A stretch of DNA of 64,000 bases from Taenia hydatigena. Taxonomy: Eukaryota; Platyhelminthes; Cestoda; Cyclophyllidea; Taeniidae. The stretch covers positions 13,904,655 to 13,968,654 of the forward strand of contig JADWOT020000008.1 in NCBI GenBank assembly GCA_036345935.2, written 5' to 3'. Below, piece after piece: positions 41,185 to 52,918 of this stretch. The position numbers were made by a program, and so were the translations under genes. The notes under the pieces are model-generated. The model searched no databases. It was not told the origin of the DNA and saw only the letters and a program-made list of their open reading frames with translations. The stretch's first letter is position 1. Every line of letters begins with the position of its first letter.

Positions 41185-44100
41185 ATGCAGACAGAAAGCA
41201 ACCCGTCGACGGGGAAGAAAGCTGAAAGTGCACCCCCCTATTCCGACGTCTCTCCCAAGAAACGAACGGAAGCAGTACAGCATTTGATAAATGAGAATCG
41301 CAAGAAAGCATTGGACCTCTTCAATGCTCGTGTTGTTGCTAACGATCGGTAAGCGCTCGAGGATTCGAACTCGATCGTTTTCAATCTCATAACCATCTCT
41401 CTCGATAGAAACGTCAAAATTGTAACCAAGGGCGCTCCCGTCCACCAATCACAGCCAATTGACTCTGGTGGTGGTTTCTTCCTTGATCCACCTTCCCTCT
41501 CGCAGAGTCAAGAACTGGTGCATTATGAGAAGTCGGAGGAGGAAACAGACGCGTCAGACGGCAGTGGTAGTCTAGGAGAGCAGCGTCGAAAGAAGCGCCG
41601 AAAATTGCACTCCAAGCAATCGTCAGTTCCACCACCATCACTACCTCCTCAAGCTCCGCTGCTTGTCCCCCGACCGCCAGATGAAGAGAAGCCCGTCTGT
41701 GATGAGTGTTCACGCGAATTTGATGATTCCTACCTCTTGAGTAACTTTGATTGTCAGGTGTGCGATGGGTGTCGGTAAGACATGCGTGAAATTGCTACTC
41801 ATTATTAATAAGTAAAGTGTGATTCACTCGATGTTAAACATTAGGGATTCTAGGGGAATCCACACGTTAGTTACGCGGTCAACAGCCAAGGAGCGGTATC
41901 TTCTAACTGATGTTGATTTGGATGTGAGAGAGCCTCCACTTCGACGGATTTACAAAAAAAATCCGCGGCATTCCTCTTGGGGTGATATGCAGCTGTTTCT
42001 CGAAGCTCAGGTTTGTTTGCTTGTAATTAAAAAAAGCGTTTGGAGTGAACAAAAAGTAGTTCGTATTACGAAGTTCCATTTGAATTGGAATATTCTATCT
42101 TGACTAAGTGAATAAACAAATTTTATGGATTTTTAAAGTCAAGATTTCGTAATTTCTGCGAGGCGGTTCACATCGTTACGTTTGTAGGCTGGGTTTCCAA
42201 TTTTGATTCTCAGGTTACAATACAATGAAAATTCGGAAGTTCCCTTTGAAAAAAAGTAATCAAAGTGTCAGGAATTAATGTTGTAGTGGGACAAAGCTCC
42301 TATTCTACTTTCAAAAATCGGCGAAATCGCTAGAGGACCTGAACGCATCTTATGATGCATGTTCTTGATGCGATACTGTGATCCTACTTCTTGCCAAATT
42401 TCCCTAGCTCATCGTTTACTGATTGCTCGAACGTCGTGATTGTCGCGGAATTTCCCGATGTTTAGTGTTCAATGCGATGTAATTTTTTGGAATAGGCCTT
42501 TGCCCACAAGACTCACAGGTTGTTTACAGATTTCGAGACACTTCAAATAGGTTGCAGCTCGTTCGTTGGAGATTTGGGGCTCAGAAGAGAAAGTGGAGGC
42601 AGAGCGCGCGAGTCGTGTTGTCAAACGCGAAAAGGCCAAGCTTCGAGGATTTCAAAAAAGGGTCAAAGGTAAGATGCTAGATGTGTCGCCTTTTTTGTCC
42701 TCTAGTTTTTCTTTTGGGAAGTGCACCCAGGTGTTGTTATGACAGTTTGACTCTGGGCTTTCTCTAACATAACTAAGGCGAATCGCATACAGCCCATTTG
42801 TCGATGTATTTGCTGAAGCTCTCTCTACTGTTTTCCATAAAGTAATTGCTAAGTAGCCTTGTTCTGTAATTTGCCGAAAATTACTTAGCTCTCCACAACT
42901 GCGTTTTTGTAATTGGGTAGTCATGTGCACTGGCTTAGACAACTCCTAGGTGGCGTGGGGCTCTGAACAGTCCATGTTTTGGCGGTCTGGAAGTAATTCC
43001 TAGAGAAGCCATATGAACCTAGTTGGCGGTTCGATTCTCTCAATTTCAATAAACTCATCAATATCGAATTTCTTATTAATTGATTATGAAAACTTGCTAT
43101 TGGTTGAAACATCCATAAGGTATGCACCCTTCTCTTGATTAATAACTACCTTCCTCTCTGTTTCTCGTGGGCTTCAGGGTTCGCATTTCCAAGAAAAACC
43201 AGTTTTAAAAACTCGCCATCTCTTTATTTGGGCTTTGTATTCCGTCTTTTAAGCTCTCCAAAGCCGTGCATAGGGCCTTGCCGTTAGGTTATCCCCTTGT
43301 AGCCTTTGGCTCTTTCCTTAGCGAACGTAACGGAAACACTTCGCTTGGGGAACCAACCCACCATGACGCCCAAGTACCACGTGTTGACTTAGTGGGCTCC
43401 AACGCTTGATCCTTTGCTTTAGCTTTGGGATCTTTACAGTCTTCGTCCTCCCTATTTCATTTCCATTTTTTAAGAAGTCAAGAAGAATGGAAAGAAGACT
43501 ATACTCAAGTCATCGGATGAATACCTCCACAAATGCGGTCGTGTTGCGGCATCATTAGTTTGATGTGTGCTTGACTAATTGGACGCTCGTGCTACTTGTA
43601 CTCTGCCATCCATTTTTGACGACTTTTTGAAAGGAAAAATATTTGCCGTTTCATAATCAAATTGGGAGTGAAATCACACTTCAAAGCTATCGTCAATAGA
43701 TACCAAATGATGACGCTGATAACCTACCACCCGGCACGACTTGTCAAATGGCAAAAATTGCGCAAGCGTGTGTCTCAAATACAGTCTTTCGGCCTGCTAT
43801 CACTTCTATGAGGTAGTTGCGATAAAACTCTCAAATTTCACACCTTTAGCCGGAGCGGTGTCAAGGGCAGGAGGAGTAGTGTAATGGCGTCTTGTGAATA
43901 CTTCTGTCTGACAAGCTAGCTGTGTTTGGAGTTTGCTATAAAAACTGCAACTCCGGCCACAAAACTGATGCATAAGTCGCATCAAAAGCTGAAGAAACAG
44001 TGCACGACCATAGGCTGGGAGTTGTCTTAGTTCACACCGATTCGTCTCACTTGGCCTGTGTACTCAGTGTGGAGGCGAGATTCTTATTCGTGATGCGGTG

Positions 44101-44613
44101 ATGGATGCAGAGTGTTCCGTGCGCTCAACAGCCCGGAAGGAAAGAGAAACTCTGAAACTGATTAAAGGAAACGAGTGAACAACAGCCGGGGCAGTTGCAG
44201 GAAGGCCAAATATAAGTGCCCTAATTTATGATGGCTCAAAAAATGTAAAGGCATTGATAGTAATTATCCGATTTCATTGAAATGTTGGTGTTCTATTGAA
44301 CCATCAAAAAGGTGATAATGAGACTCGAAATATTATCCAAGAGGTAGTAAAATTATTATTAAACTTCTCTCGCATTACATCTTCAGGCTCAACAAAAGTC
44401 TTCCTTTGCTGCGAAGCTTTGACCTTTCTGAAGCGAGTTGACCCCATGTTACCTTTTCTAGAGCTTCGAATCCAGGTGCGTAGCAGCCTGTACGCAAAGA
44501 AGTCCATTCCACACGAACACACCTTTGGTCCCGAGGTGTACGACGAGAAAACAGAAACCTATTCGAAATCCTGCACCTCTTGTGGCTGCACCATGTCCTT
44601 TGAAAAGATGTAA
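41185..44613 (+). CDS. XPA: DNA damage recognition protein XPA (nucleotide-excision repair)
   Basis: Five exons (41185-41348, 41409-41774, 41845-42010, 42551-42668, 44462-44613) give 321 codons plus TAA, all phases agreeing. Introns are 60, 70, 540 and 1793 bp. The zinc finger has C-X2-C-X17-C-X2-C with cysteines at 152, 155, 173 and 176, exactly the XPA spacing. It is followed by the DNA-binding region: LLTDVDLDVREPPLRRI, then KNPRHSSWGDMQLFLEAQ and the RSLEIWGSEE helix. The C-terminus HEHTFGPEVYD..YSKSCTSCGC, ending FEKM, matches the family's TFIIH-interacting tail. Near residue 72-81 IDSGGGFFLD resembles the known ERCC1-binding motif TGGGFILE. A basic RRKKRRK (114-120) may be a nuclear localisation signal. 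The protein verifies damage and anchors XPF-ERCC1 with RPA in the nucleus. It is longer than human XPA (273) mainly in the linker before the finger. Confidence 0.95.
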
Positions 44614-44727
44614 TAAATAACCTCTTTGTAGCTCTTCCTATTACTATTTAGCATTAGTTTTAACTTTCGTATTGAGTGGTTTTAGTGTTTATGATTTTTG
44701 TGTTTCCACTTGCGTGGTTTTTTTAAG

Positions 44728-44733
44728 AATAAA
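44728..44733 (+). terminator. AATAAA poly(A) signal of XPA
   Basis: A canonical hexamer 115 bp after the XPA stop. Another AATAAA overlaps the stop itself (44612-44617) and is probably too close. The next gene's ATG lies 149 bp further on. Confidence 0.55.
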
Positions 44734-44881
44734 CAACATTTCACTTGCTGCTAAACGCCTGGAGGTTGATTTTTCGTCCTCACTGGCCACTTGAGTAGGT
44801 GCAACAGTGAGACGGTGGGAAATTGGCGCAAGGTGGGCATTACATTTCTGATGGCATTGTTTGCTTAATATTGCCGCCTAC

Positions 44882-46572
44882 ATGTCCAAAAATGATCCCA
44901 AGCTTCAACCTTTCTGTGTTTTGAATGACTGGGGCAAAGTAATTCATATTATTTTTTTTCATATGTCAGGTCTGGTCCATGCTATTTATTCAATAGGTCA
45001 TTAGCGTCAAAACTAGTTACGAAGAGTTGTTCCCACTGACGGCACGGCAGCTGATATCTTGCGCCGTCAGAACCTTGGATCGAGGAAATATGTTAGAGTA
45101 GGACATGCTGCATTGTTATAAGGTGGAAGGAGGGTTTGCCTCCTAGTCAGAGATCGACGCCGTCTGCTAAGTCAAAAGGTTCCTTTAATCTGCTCGCTTG
45201 CCATCCAAACTGCGCAGGCAAACGAACAAGCACTGTAATTTGACATTCGACCGTGATGGGCCTCAGCCACACCGGAACACCGGAGAGGAGCCTGGATTCT
45301 GGAAAGTTGTGAATTGGCATTGGACTGAATTTCATTGCCGCTTTAAAAACGGATTTTTCTGGGCGCCCTGGGTACTTTCCTCAGCAAACTTTTAGAAGGC
45401 TACTCTTAGTTATTGCGGTGTTGTATTTATTCTGTCCATGTTTATTAGCTAATTGGCATGATGGAATAACTTAAAAGGACACTGCCTAGCATTATTTCCT
45501 CCTTGCCATTCTTGCGCTATTCAACTCAAACCAAAACTCTGTTCCTTTTTCCCAATTCCTTTAATTTTTTAGTCCTGACTAGCTTTGGTTCAGTTTCATG
45601 GGTAGCTACCATGTAGAACTTGAGATTGAGGTCGGGGCTATTTCTGAAACCCTTATTTAGTTGCCAACAAAATGTGCCTTTCACCATTGAAATCAGAGCA
45701 TAGTTGATGGTGCCTCATCCTCCCTGAACGGCTGTGACAAAAGTTTTTTCTGACCAATACACACCTGCAATAACAGCCTCAGCGGTTTCGTTCTGACGGG
45801 CTACTTTAGTCTTGAAAACGAGCCAGCCACGAGCAAAATCTAAGCTGAGACGAAGATGATGGGTGCTGGGAAGGAAGGAGCTGCATTTGGAACTGTGGAA
45901 CTGGTGTTTCATTCTCATAACATCTACTGACTACTTAGTAGTCCAAATTATTTAGGCATTCATATACATTAGTCAGTGGTTCGCCCATGTCTATACGGTT
46001 CTCCTTACTGAGCTCACTGGTTTCAGCCCGCACCAACTGTTTCTTGAAATTGACGTTATTCAGTCCTTTCTTTTTCACGAATTCAAACTCTACTTTAAAG
46101 CCACCGACACTTCTCGTAAAGGTGTACAGCGTTTGAAAAGGCGTCAGCGGAATGCATTGCCCAGTAATGGCTCAACCATGATGGTACATCGCCTCAAAGA
46201 CGTCTCACATTCAGAAGGTCTCTCTGCGCCTGGTAATCAATGAATTCGAGATTAGCGTGTCATTAATAACTTTCAGTAGTGATCAATGCGGAGAGAGGCT
46301 TAAAAGCTGCCCCCTTGCTCTCCGCTTACGGGTTGTTTGTTGATCGACTTGTGATTAGAAAGGTTTCTTTGAACGCCAAAGACACCATTAATTGTTCCTA
46401 CACGGCCTACTCACTAAATGTCTTCCATCTCCCAGACGTAGATCGCGCTCATCAGCCTCAGGAAAACATGCTTTATGTTTGTGAGGACGGAATTATTTGC
46501 ATCCCATGGGCCAAACAGCACTTACGTCTGCGATCTATCTTCAAGATGCAAAAAACTTGCGATAATTATTGA
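44882..46572 (+). CDS. Unrecognised protein, 217 residues, four exons
   Basis: Exons 44882-44938, 44997-45091, 46027-46232 and 46277-46572 join in phase into 217 codons plus TGA. Introns are 58, 935 and 44 bp (donors AAA|GTAATT, TAT|GTTAGA, CTG|GTAATC; acceptors TTCAATAG, GGTTTCAG, CTTTCAG). The product begins MSKNDPKLQPFCVLNDWGKV. Exon 3 encodes LFLEIDVIQSFLFHEFKLYF and then a basic stretch RLKRRQRNAL. The last exon has alternating hydrophobic residues consistent with beta structure. I see no signal peptide, membrane segment or known motif. It starts 268 bp after the XPA stop, so it may be co-transcribed with XPA. The reading frame is assembled by eye; the second donor is weak. Exon content makes it more likely real than not. 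Confidence 0.5.
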
Positions 46573-47210
46573 AACGCAACTTATTACCTTGAAGGCATTG
46601 TACTAAAATGCAAGATGAGAAGGGTCTGGATAATAGCTTGGCTACATGTGGAGCAAAATCTTGTTTGATCGACACTAAAAAGGGGGGGGGAGGTGGAGGA
46701 GGCTAAAAATAGGTTTAATTGATGGCTTCAAGGGAGAAAGTGTGTTAGAGGAGGCGGGATTCGGTGCTGTCTTGTGTCTCATCGAAAAGGACTGTAGCTT
46801 GAAGCGAATAAGTTTTGTATTGTAGGAGTTTTTTAGAGCCATTAACTTGACTTGCTCCCAACTTTTCCCCTCCCGGTCCTGTGCCTCAGTTCCAATTTTC
46901 ACGGTCGCTTTTAAGCCTTCCTTCAGATATTCCGACCCTCACTAAGCAGAAAAAGGTTTTAAACCCATCCTTTTAATAGATACATATAAGTACAACAAAG
47001 ACCTGGCAAAATATGTACAAATTGTGGCGTCTCGCCAATGCCAATACTGCTAATGAGAATGCGCAAAAGGCAACACAAGGAATGCTGTTGTGGTGAAACG
47101 CTTTGAACGCGTCTGCTGTTCATCGTTTTGTCCCTTTCATTACCCTGTGAAGTTCACTTTGCGGTCTAGTTCACCTTCACTGTCCCCAAAGCGCGGCATT
47201 GAAGGATGTT
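46573..47210. other. Convergent intergenic region with a G-run
   Basis: This lies between two genes that end toward each other. A run of ten G after five A (about 46677-46691), followed by GGTGGAGGAGG, could form a quadruplex on the plus strand. Otherwise nothing recognisable. Confidence 0.45.
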
Positions 47211-48426
47211 TCAAGTTACACTTTTACAGACGTCGGACGTTAAGACTTCGGGACTGCGCCCCCTTCCTGGCAGCTGATTCAGCCAATCCTCCATACATTC
47301 TGCCTTGTTGAGGAAAAAGAGGTCTTTATGACGTCGTCTTACCACCACCTCCTCTAGTTTCAAGAGGATAGCTCGCTCTTGGACGGTTAAAGGGCGTCTT
47401 GAGACCTTGGCGGTGTATGTTTTCCACAGGTATCGAGGGACAAGATGAAGGTTCGTCTCCAAGTCTGTCATATTTCTCGGTAGAAACTTGAGCCCTTGAA
47501 GAATTCGAGAAAGGCTTGGATGTTGTTTGTACGCCAAAAGAGATGCGTCACTCCAAGAAGAGAGCTTTTTGGTCCTATCAAAAAGACGCCTTACCAACTT
47601 TCGCTCCTCCCAAGCTAGGTTTTGTTGCTTTGCTCTGAAAGTGGTATAAACGTCTATTTCCTCCTCCAAAGTTTCTGGAACTTTGTAACGGCAACCGGAG
47701 ATGCCAATGAAGCTCTTTTGATCTGAAGCAGTGATGCCTTCGTAATTCCACTGCGCCATCCTCATGTCATGCCTCACCTGCACCAATTGGTTGATGATTT
47801 GGGTGGTCGCATGAATGGCCTTCAACTCTTCGCCTCGTTTCAGAAGCGCCAATTTGAGCTTCTGTTGGGCTATTCGAAGATGTTGCATGAGGGATTTTGC
47901 AAGGTAAAGATCCTTTTTAGCAGCTGGTTGAAGAATCTTTCGTGCTTTTGAGCAGTCATCGTCTTGAGAAATCCTCGCTTTGGCAGAGCGCTGAAAGCGC
48001 AGAACTACATCGCGAAAGGATGCCGTGTATTCACCTAACTGGATACTTTGTTGAGGATGCACTAGTGGCCGAATGCGTATTCCCACCGATTCCTGCACTC
48101 CTTTCCATGAGCACATTTTTGGGCGGGATCCCTTGAGAGAGATCTACAAATCACAGCAAGCGTTTTGAAGTACAATTTCATCGGACCGTCCATGCGCACT
48201 TTTTAGGCAGTAGATTTCTGGCTTTATGATGCTCGACCCACCTCTATACTAGTAATGCTGCTGCCATTCAGACACAGGAGCCATCGTCTCGACCTGTCAC
48301 TGAAAATAACTTCATGTTGGGGCTCCTCCACCTTCCTCTCCTCCTCTTCTTCCTCTGCTTGTGGGGCTTTTGGAGTCAAGTGGATTTTTAATTCATCTAA
48401 GTAGAAATGGACGGAGACGTTGGGAG
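47211..48426 (-). CDS. Helical protein of unknown function, C-terminal exons
   Basis: The main exon 48143-47211 is open for 310 codons to its stop, far beyond chance. It joins in phase 0 across a 98-bp intron (donor GAG|GTGGGT, acceptor GATTTGTAG) to an upstream exon 48426-48242 that encodes VSVHFYLDELKIHLTPKAP, a Glu-rich run, then FSDRSRRWLLCLNG. The long exon is rich in Arg, Lys and Leu, with helix-prone stretches such as LMQHLRIAQQKLKLALLKRG. The end of it reads LTVQERAILLKLEEVVVRRR. No membrane segment. The pattern suggests a cytoskeletal or axonemal coiled-coil protein, but I do not recognise the family. The start is not found; the upstream exon needs one base from an earlier exon. An open stretch at 48431-48607 in the same frame, ending in TGA, may belong to the gene. 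Confidence 0.72.
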
Positions 48427-48430
48427 CTCA

Positions 48431-51400
48431 GCGATCGACAATTCTTGAATGTGTGTAGACTATTTTAAATGGGAATTTGTAGGTGCCAAGCGTGCGAAAC
48501 CCATTTGACGTGTTTGCCGCCAGCGTCACATAGGTGTGTTTCGCGATTTTTATCAGCTCTTGGTAAATGATTGCGTCAAGGTATATCACAAACCAATTGC
48601 TTAAACTTCAACTGGAGTAATATGCAGATCGTTTCTTGCCTAGGGTTATTCGCTTAGTTGTTATTCGAACAACGGAACCTTAACTTGATTACATCTTGTT
48701 GATTGAAGTAGTTAATTCACCTTACAAATTACACTAGCAACGAAAGCACACCAAAGAGTAAATCCTTTAATTTGGATAAAAATTTGAACTACCTGAGCCG
48801 ATAACGTGTCTCCTCAATTAATGTCTAGGCTCAGACATTCGTTTAAGAGCTTGCAGAAGTAAATGTCATAAAAATTGTGATATCAGACACACAAACACAC
48901 ATACTATGACGGAACGTGCGTATACACAGTCTTCTCTAGCAGTCCAAAGTTCATTACGGCTTAATTTACGTGTGATTCAAGGGAACTACAAAGAAACCAA
49001 CGATGCTGATACACTTTGTAGCTATCCGCGTGCAAAAGGAGTGAAAGCTCGTGAGTGTCTAGAGGCCTCTAATCGCTACAGTAAAGCAGTCTTTGCAAAG
49101 AAAATAGTTATATCTATTCATTAACCTGGGCAAAAAAGGCAGGTTCAAAATTTTAATTTTCTAAGAGTCTGCTTAATCGATCACAGTAATAATTCGCAAA
49201 ATCATACACTCAAGAGCAAGCATGAGGTTCTAATCCCAGGTCTACACAATCCACAAGCAAGCATGGGTTGCTTCACCTACGGTCAGCACAATGAGTTTTG
49301 ATGCCTAACGAGGGTAGAATAACTCGGATTTTTAGCTTATCTTGCGCAGAGAAGGTACTTTTTGGCTAATGAATGATTAGTAGAATAATTTATTGCTAAA
49401 ATTAGTTTTGTTAAAACCATCTACGCAGTCAATAAATTCTCCAGTCACCCTAGTTACAGCATAGCGGTCGTTTTGAAGTGGGATGTGCCTAATTGTCTAG
49501 CTCAGCATCATCGTAATTTAAAGCTTGTAAAGTGTAGTCATAAAGGATGTAATATTTGTATGTTGGAATTAGGGAATTTTTTGTGCTAAGGTCGTCGAAA
49601 TGCGTATAAGTGAGTCGCGTTTCCAGACGCACAGATAGAAAGCAAAGAACGAAGTTATGCCAAGGAAACTATCTTTGGAATTGGATTGGTTGAGCCAATC
49701 TTAAGATTTGTGTTTAAGTATCAGTTTCTATCATGATTAGTAGACTGCGACCAGTAGGTTGTTAGTAGAACGAGGCTAAGTTGTCACTTGCCCGTAGTTA
49801 CTCCTTTGCATCATGTCCTGACGATGAACTGAAGAAGGTCGGGGAGGTGCAAATTGCAAGGTTTTTATTCTTCTAATAGTTGGTTTTTATTGTAGAAGTT
49901 AAACGACTTAAAAAGTAGATAAAAGCACAAGTGCACCTAACGAACAAGAAGTACTTGTGGATAGTGTGTGGATAGTGTTTAAAATCATTGGTGCCCAGTT
50001 GCAAATGTCTTTTTGATCAGTAGCATAACCAAGCACGAAACAAACACGTCTCTAGTCTTCAGGTTTTTGACTAAAAAGGGCTATAAACTTAGTATCCGTA
50101 TTTTTCACATCTGTGCTGAATCAAAAAAGCTAGTTGGGAGGATGACGGAAATATAGCAAAACAATCTGAAATAAGCGTAAGCTGCCTCGCGCACTTTTTA
50201 CATTTTTCCAACTCATTAATAAAGTAATTTTTGAGCATGTGGAAGCCACAGACTTGAAAATAGGCGCCGTACCCAGTCGGCTAGGGCTATCAAAACAGTT
50301 GACTTCACATACAATGCAACTTCCGACCCCGTGGACTCGATGCAGTGAGGAACTATTGTTTTCACAAGTCTTGGTCAGCAAACCGGCCATATCAACTGCT
50401 GCCAGTTCTCAAGTCAAACAGGTACAAATGTCCACCTGTGTCCCAAAAGTGGGTTTTTAAGGCATGTTTTCATACACTTCTTTACATCCAGGACAAATAC
50501 AATGTTGATGATGAGGGCATAAGTGATGCTAACGACATCGTCTAGATGCGTTTTAGACCTGTTTGAAGTGTCTGAAACTTTTTTAAAATTACCAGCCCCA
50601 TTGTGTCTCACGGCGGGCCCCCAAATACGTGCACGCGCACATGCGGAAGTGCCATGCGAACAAATCGGTTCTGGGTATCTAGTGCCAGAAACTTCTCCTT
50701 TCTCCTGAGATAAAAAACCCGTTCAATTGACGAAGTAGTGATTCCGTTTTGAGATAGCTAGAAACGAGGAGAAACGGATCTTAACACACTTTTGGCCTAA
50801 TGCTTTAGTGCAACACATATTGTCACGACCTTTTCTCATCATTTAACTCATAGTCACTTGTATATGACGTGCATGTCTTATCGCGGTTAAAACTGATTGT
50901 CAAATCTCGTAAAAAACAGATGTAGGACGTCTAAGTACCGACAACGGTTGTATTTTTAGATCCTGAGCAGACATGATGATCAAATCCCCTCGGAAACAGA
51001 ACTCGGTAGTGGATGCGTTAAATGTACAATGTTTGGTCTCAAATCAAGGCTCGTTTTTTTATCTACTCTGAACATAAAGTTGCACCCAACTTGCCATCGT
51101 CAACAAAGTCTTGCTAACACCAACGAGACCTGCACTCAGGAAATGCTGTTTATAGCTTACAAGTCATTCAAAGGCGAAAAGTGAATGGATCAAATCCTGG
51201 TACTTTCCTGCTTAACGACCCAAAGTGGAATAATTTTCCAACGACATGAAAAAGAAATCTTGGTTCCGCACCCCCATAGACATCCCACTGTGGTCCGACC
51301 TAAGCCGGTGTGCGCACGCACAAGGCACAAAGGGTTGGTCGGTCATGCTTTGTGACAGTGGTGGCGTTGATTTATTTCCAAACATTTACACCCAACTGTA

Positions 51401-52254
51401 AAACACAATGCGGTTCTGTCTATTGACAGGCACTACGTTTCCAGGACCTGACGTAAACACAGTCAGCCACTCTTGTGTGTCACCCTTCAATGAGTCTTTT
51501 GGATGACCAGGATCGAGATTGCGGAAAAAGCTCTAGGTAAAACAACTAATTGCTCAACAGACAGGCATTCGTACATTGCCTGCTTTGGTCCACAACCACA
51601 AGGTAGATCATAATCAAGCTTCTGTGACGAACAAATTCTGTATGCCCCCAACGTTAGGCCCCTCATGAAAAGTGACGCCGATTCGCGTGGAGTGACGTCA
51701 TGGCTAAAGCACCATCCGAAGTAAAAGACTGTTTGACTGACAAAGTGGCAGTAATTAACACCCACACAGAGTACGTGCACTTTAATTGGTATGCAAGGCC
51801 GCCTGGCCGAGCCTGACGAACCATATTGTCATGACAACTTGGCTTCCTGTGTGAGCCAAAAAGTATTCCAATAGAAGTTGAAAAAATCAAGATACTTGTC
51901 AGCCAACGAATTTGGGAAGGTGATTAATACTTGGAATCAGCTGGAACTGGTGTCAGTTAATCCGTGAACGTGTCACTCCCTTCCTTGTCTGGATCTAGGC
52001 AGTGGTCATGTCTAGTTTATGGCATTCATTTTAGCCTCTTCTGTAGGAGATTAAAGTGCAAAGTTTTGGACAGGCTATCACCACCTCTATTCAAAGAAAA
52101 TTACCCAGATATCTCAGTATTTGCACAGGAAAATGAAACACTAACAGTTACTTCGCCATGTAATTGGAGAGGAGGATGACTTATCAGAAATTTGGTAAGA
52201 TTCAAATGTCGGCGTCGCTAGACGCAACTTATAAGACAAGGAACGGGTGCTCAC
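48431..52254. other. Gene-poor interval
   Basis: AT-rich sequence without a supported gene. The proximal part may hold 5' exons of the gene at 47.2-48.4 kb. Plus-strand segments near 51490-51536 (an ATG exon ending in AG|GTAAAA) and 52045-52194 look coding-like with short introns between them, but their frames do not give a unique join. I see no repeats of note. Confidence 0.4.
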
Positions 52255-52618
52255 GTTTAGGCTCTTTCGTGACCGCCAGTGTTCCATTCTCGCAAATCCC
52301 TACGAAGAACTTTGGCTCCACTTCAGAAGCGCCATCCACAAGACATAGGAATCCGACATCCGTCTTAAACAGACGCTCAAAGTCCTGTGTGCTCCGCTGA
52401 CTTCGCTCCAAAGTCCACGATAAGTTGGAGTAACCGGAGACTCGCAGAGCCACTCCAACACTAGTAGCGCATGCTGGAGAGGCAAACAGCGCCAGACCGT
52501 AGAAGAAGATAAGGCTGATAATGAACCACCGCCAGTGTCGTAGATGCGCCACAAAGGGAATACAAAAGGGTGAGAGAGGTGTAGTTGAAGCCACCGTTGG
52601 GGACCGCGCCTTATCCAT
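52255..52618 (-). CDS. Possible first exon of a single-pass membrane protein
   Basis: A minus-strand frame stays open for 229 codons (52918-52229). A plausible start at 52618 (MDKARSPTVASTTPL) leads after about 30 residues into one hydrophobic segment, RWFIISLIFFYGLALFASPA, that would act as a signal anchor. After it comes a polar region with NLSW and ENGT glycosylation sites. A strong donor AAC|GTGAGC sits at 52255. No following exon could be identified. The region is GC-rich, which lengthens chance frames, and the plus strand also has coding-like pieces here, so the call is tentative. Confidence 0.38.
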
Positions 52619-52918
52619 CACGGCGACAACGGTCGTGGGAAGCGAAACGCAGAAGGGTTTATTTACACTGTACAGAAGGAGGAGGCGTGGTGAGGCAGGC
52701 TGTCGATTATGCTCCCTGCTGAGCATGAAGTAGGCGATAACACTGAGGAGGCAGAAGCAGAGATAGAGTGTAGAGCAGCCTTGTGCTCGATTAGCTTTCT
52801 CACGTCTGGGCAATTGCCTGTATACCCTGCAGAAGCGGTAGTAGGGAGGCGAGTGTGCCACAGTTTTTGTTGCTGTTCCGGCGGAACAGACTAGAGGTGG
52901 ACAGACAACGAGGATCAT

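Noticed and set aside
43190..43460. CTTTGG-rich stretch in XPA intron 4 considered as a repeat copy
   Set aside because: It lacks the LTR-family core blocks and has no second copy that I could find in the window.
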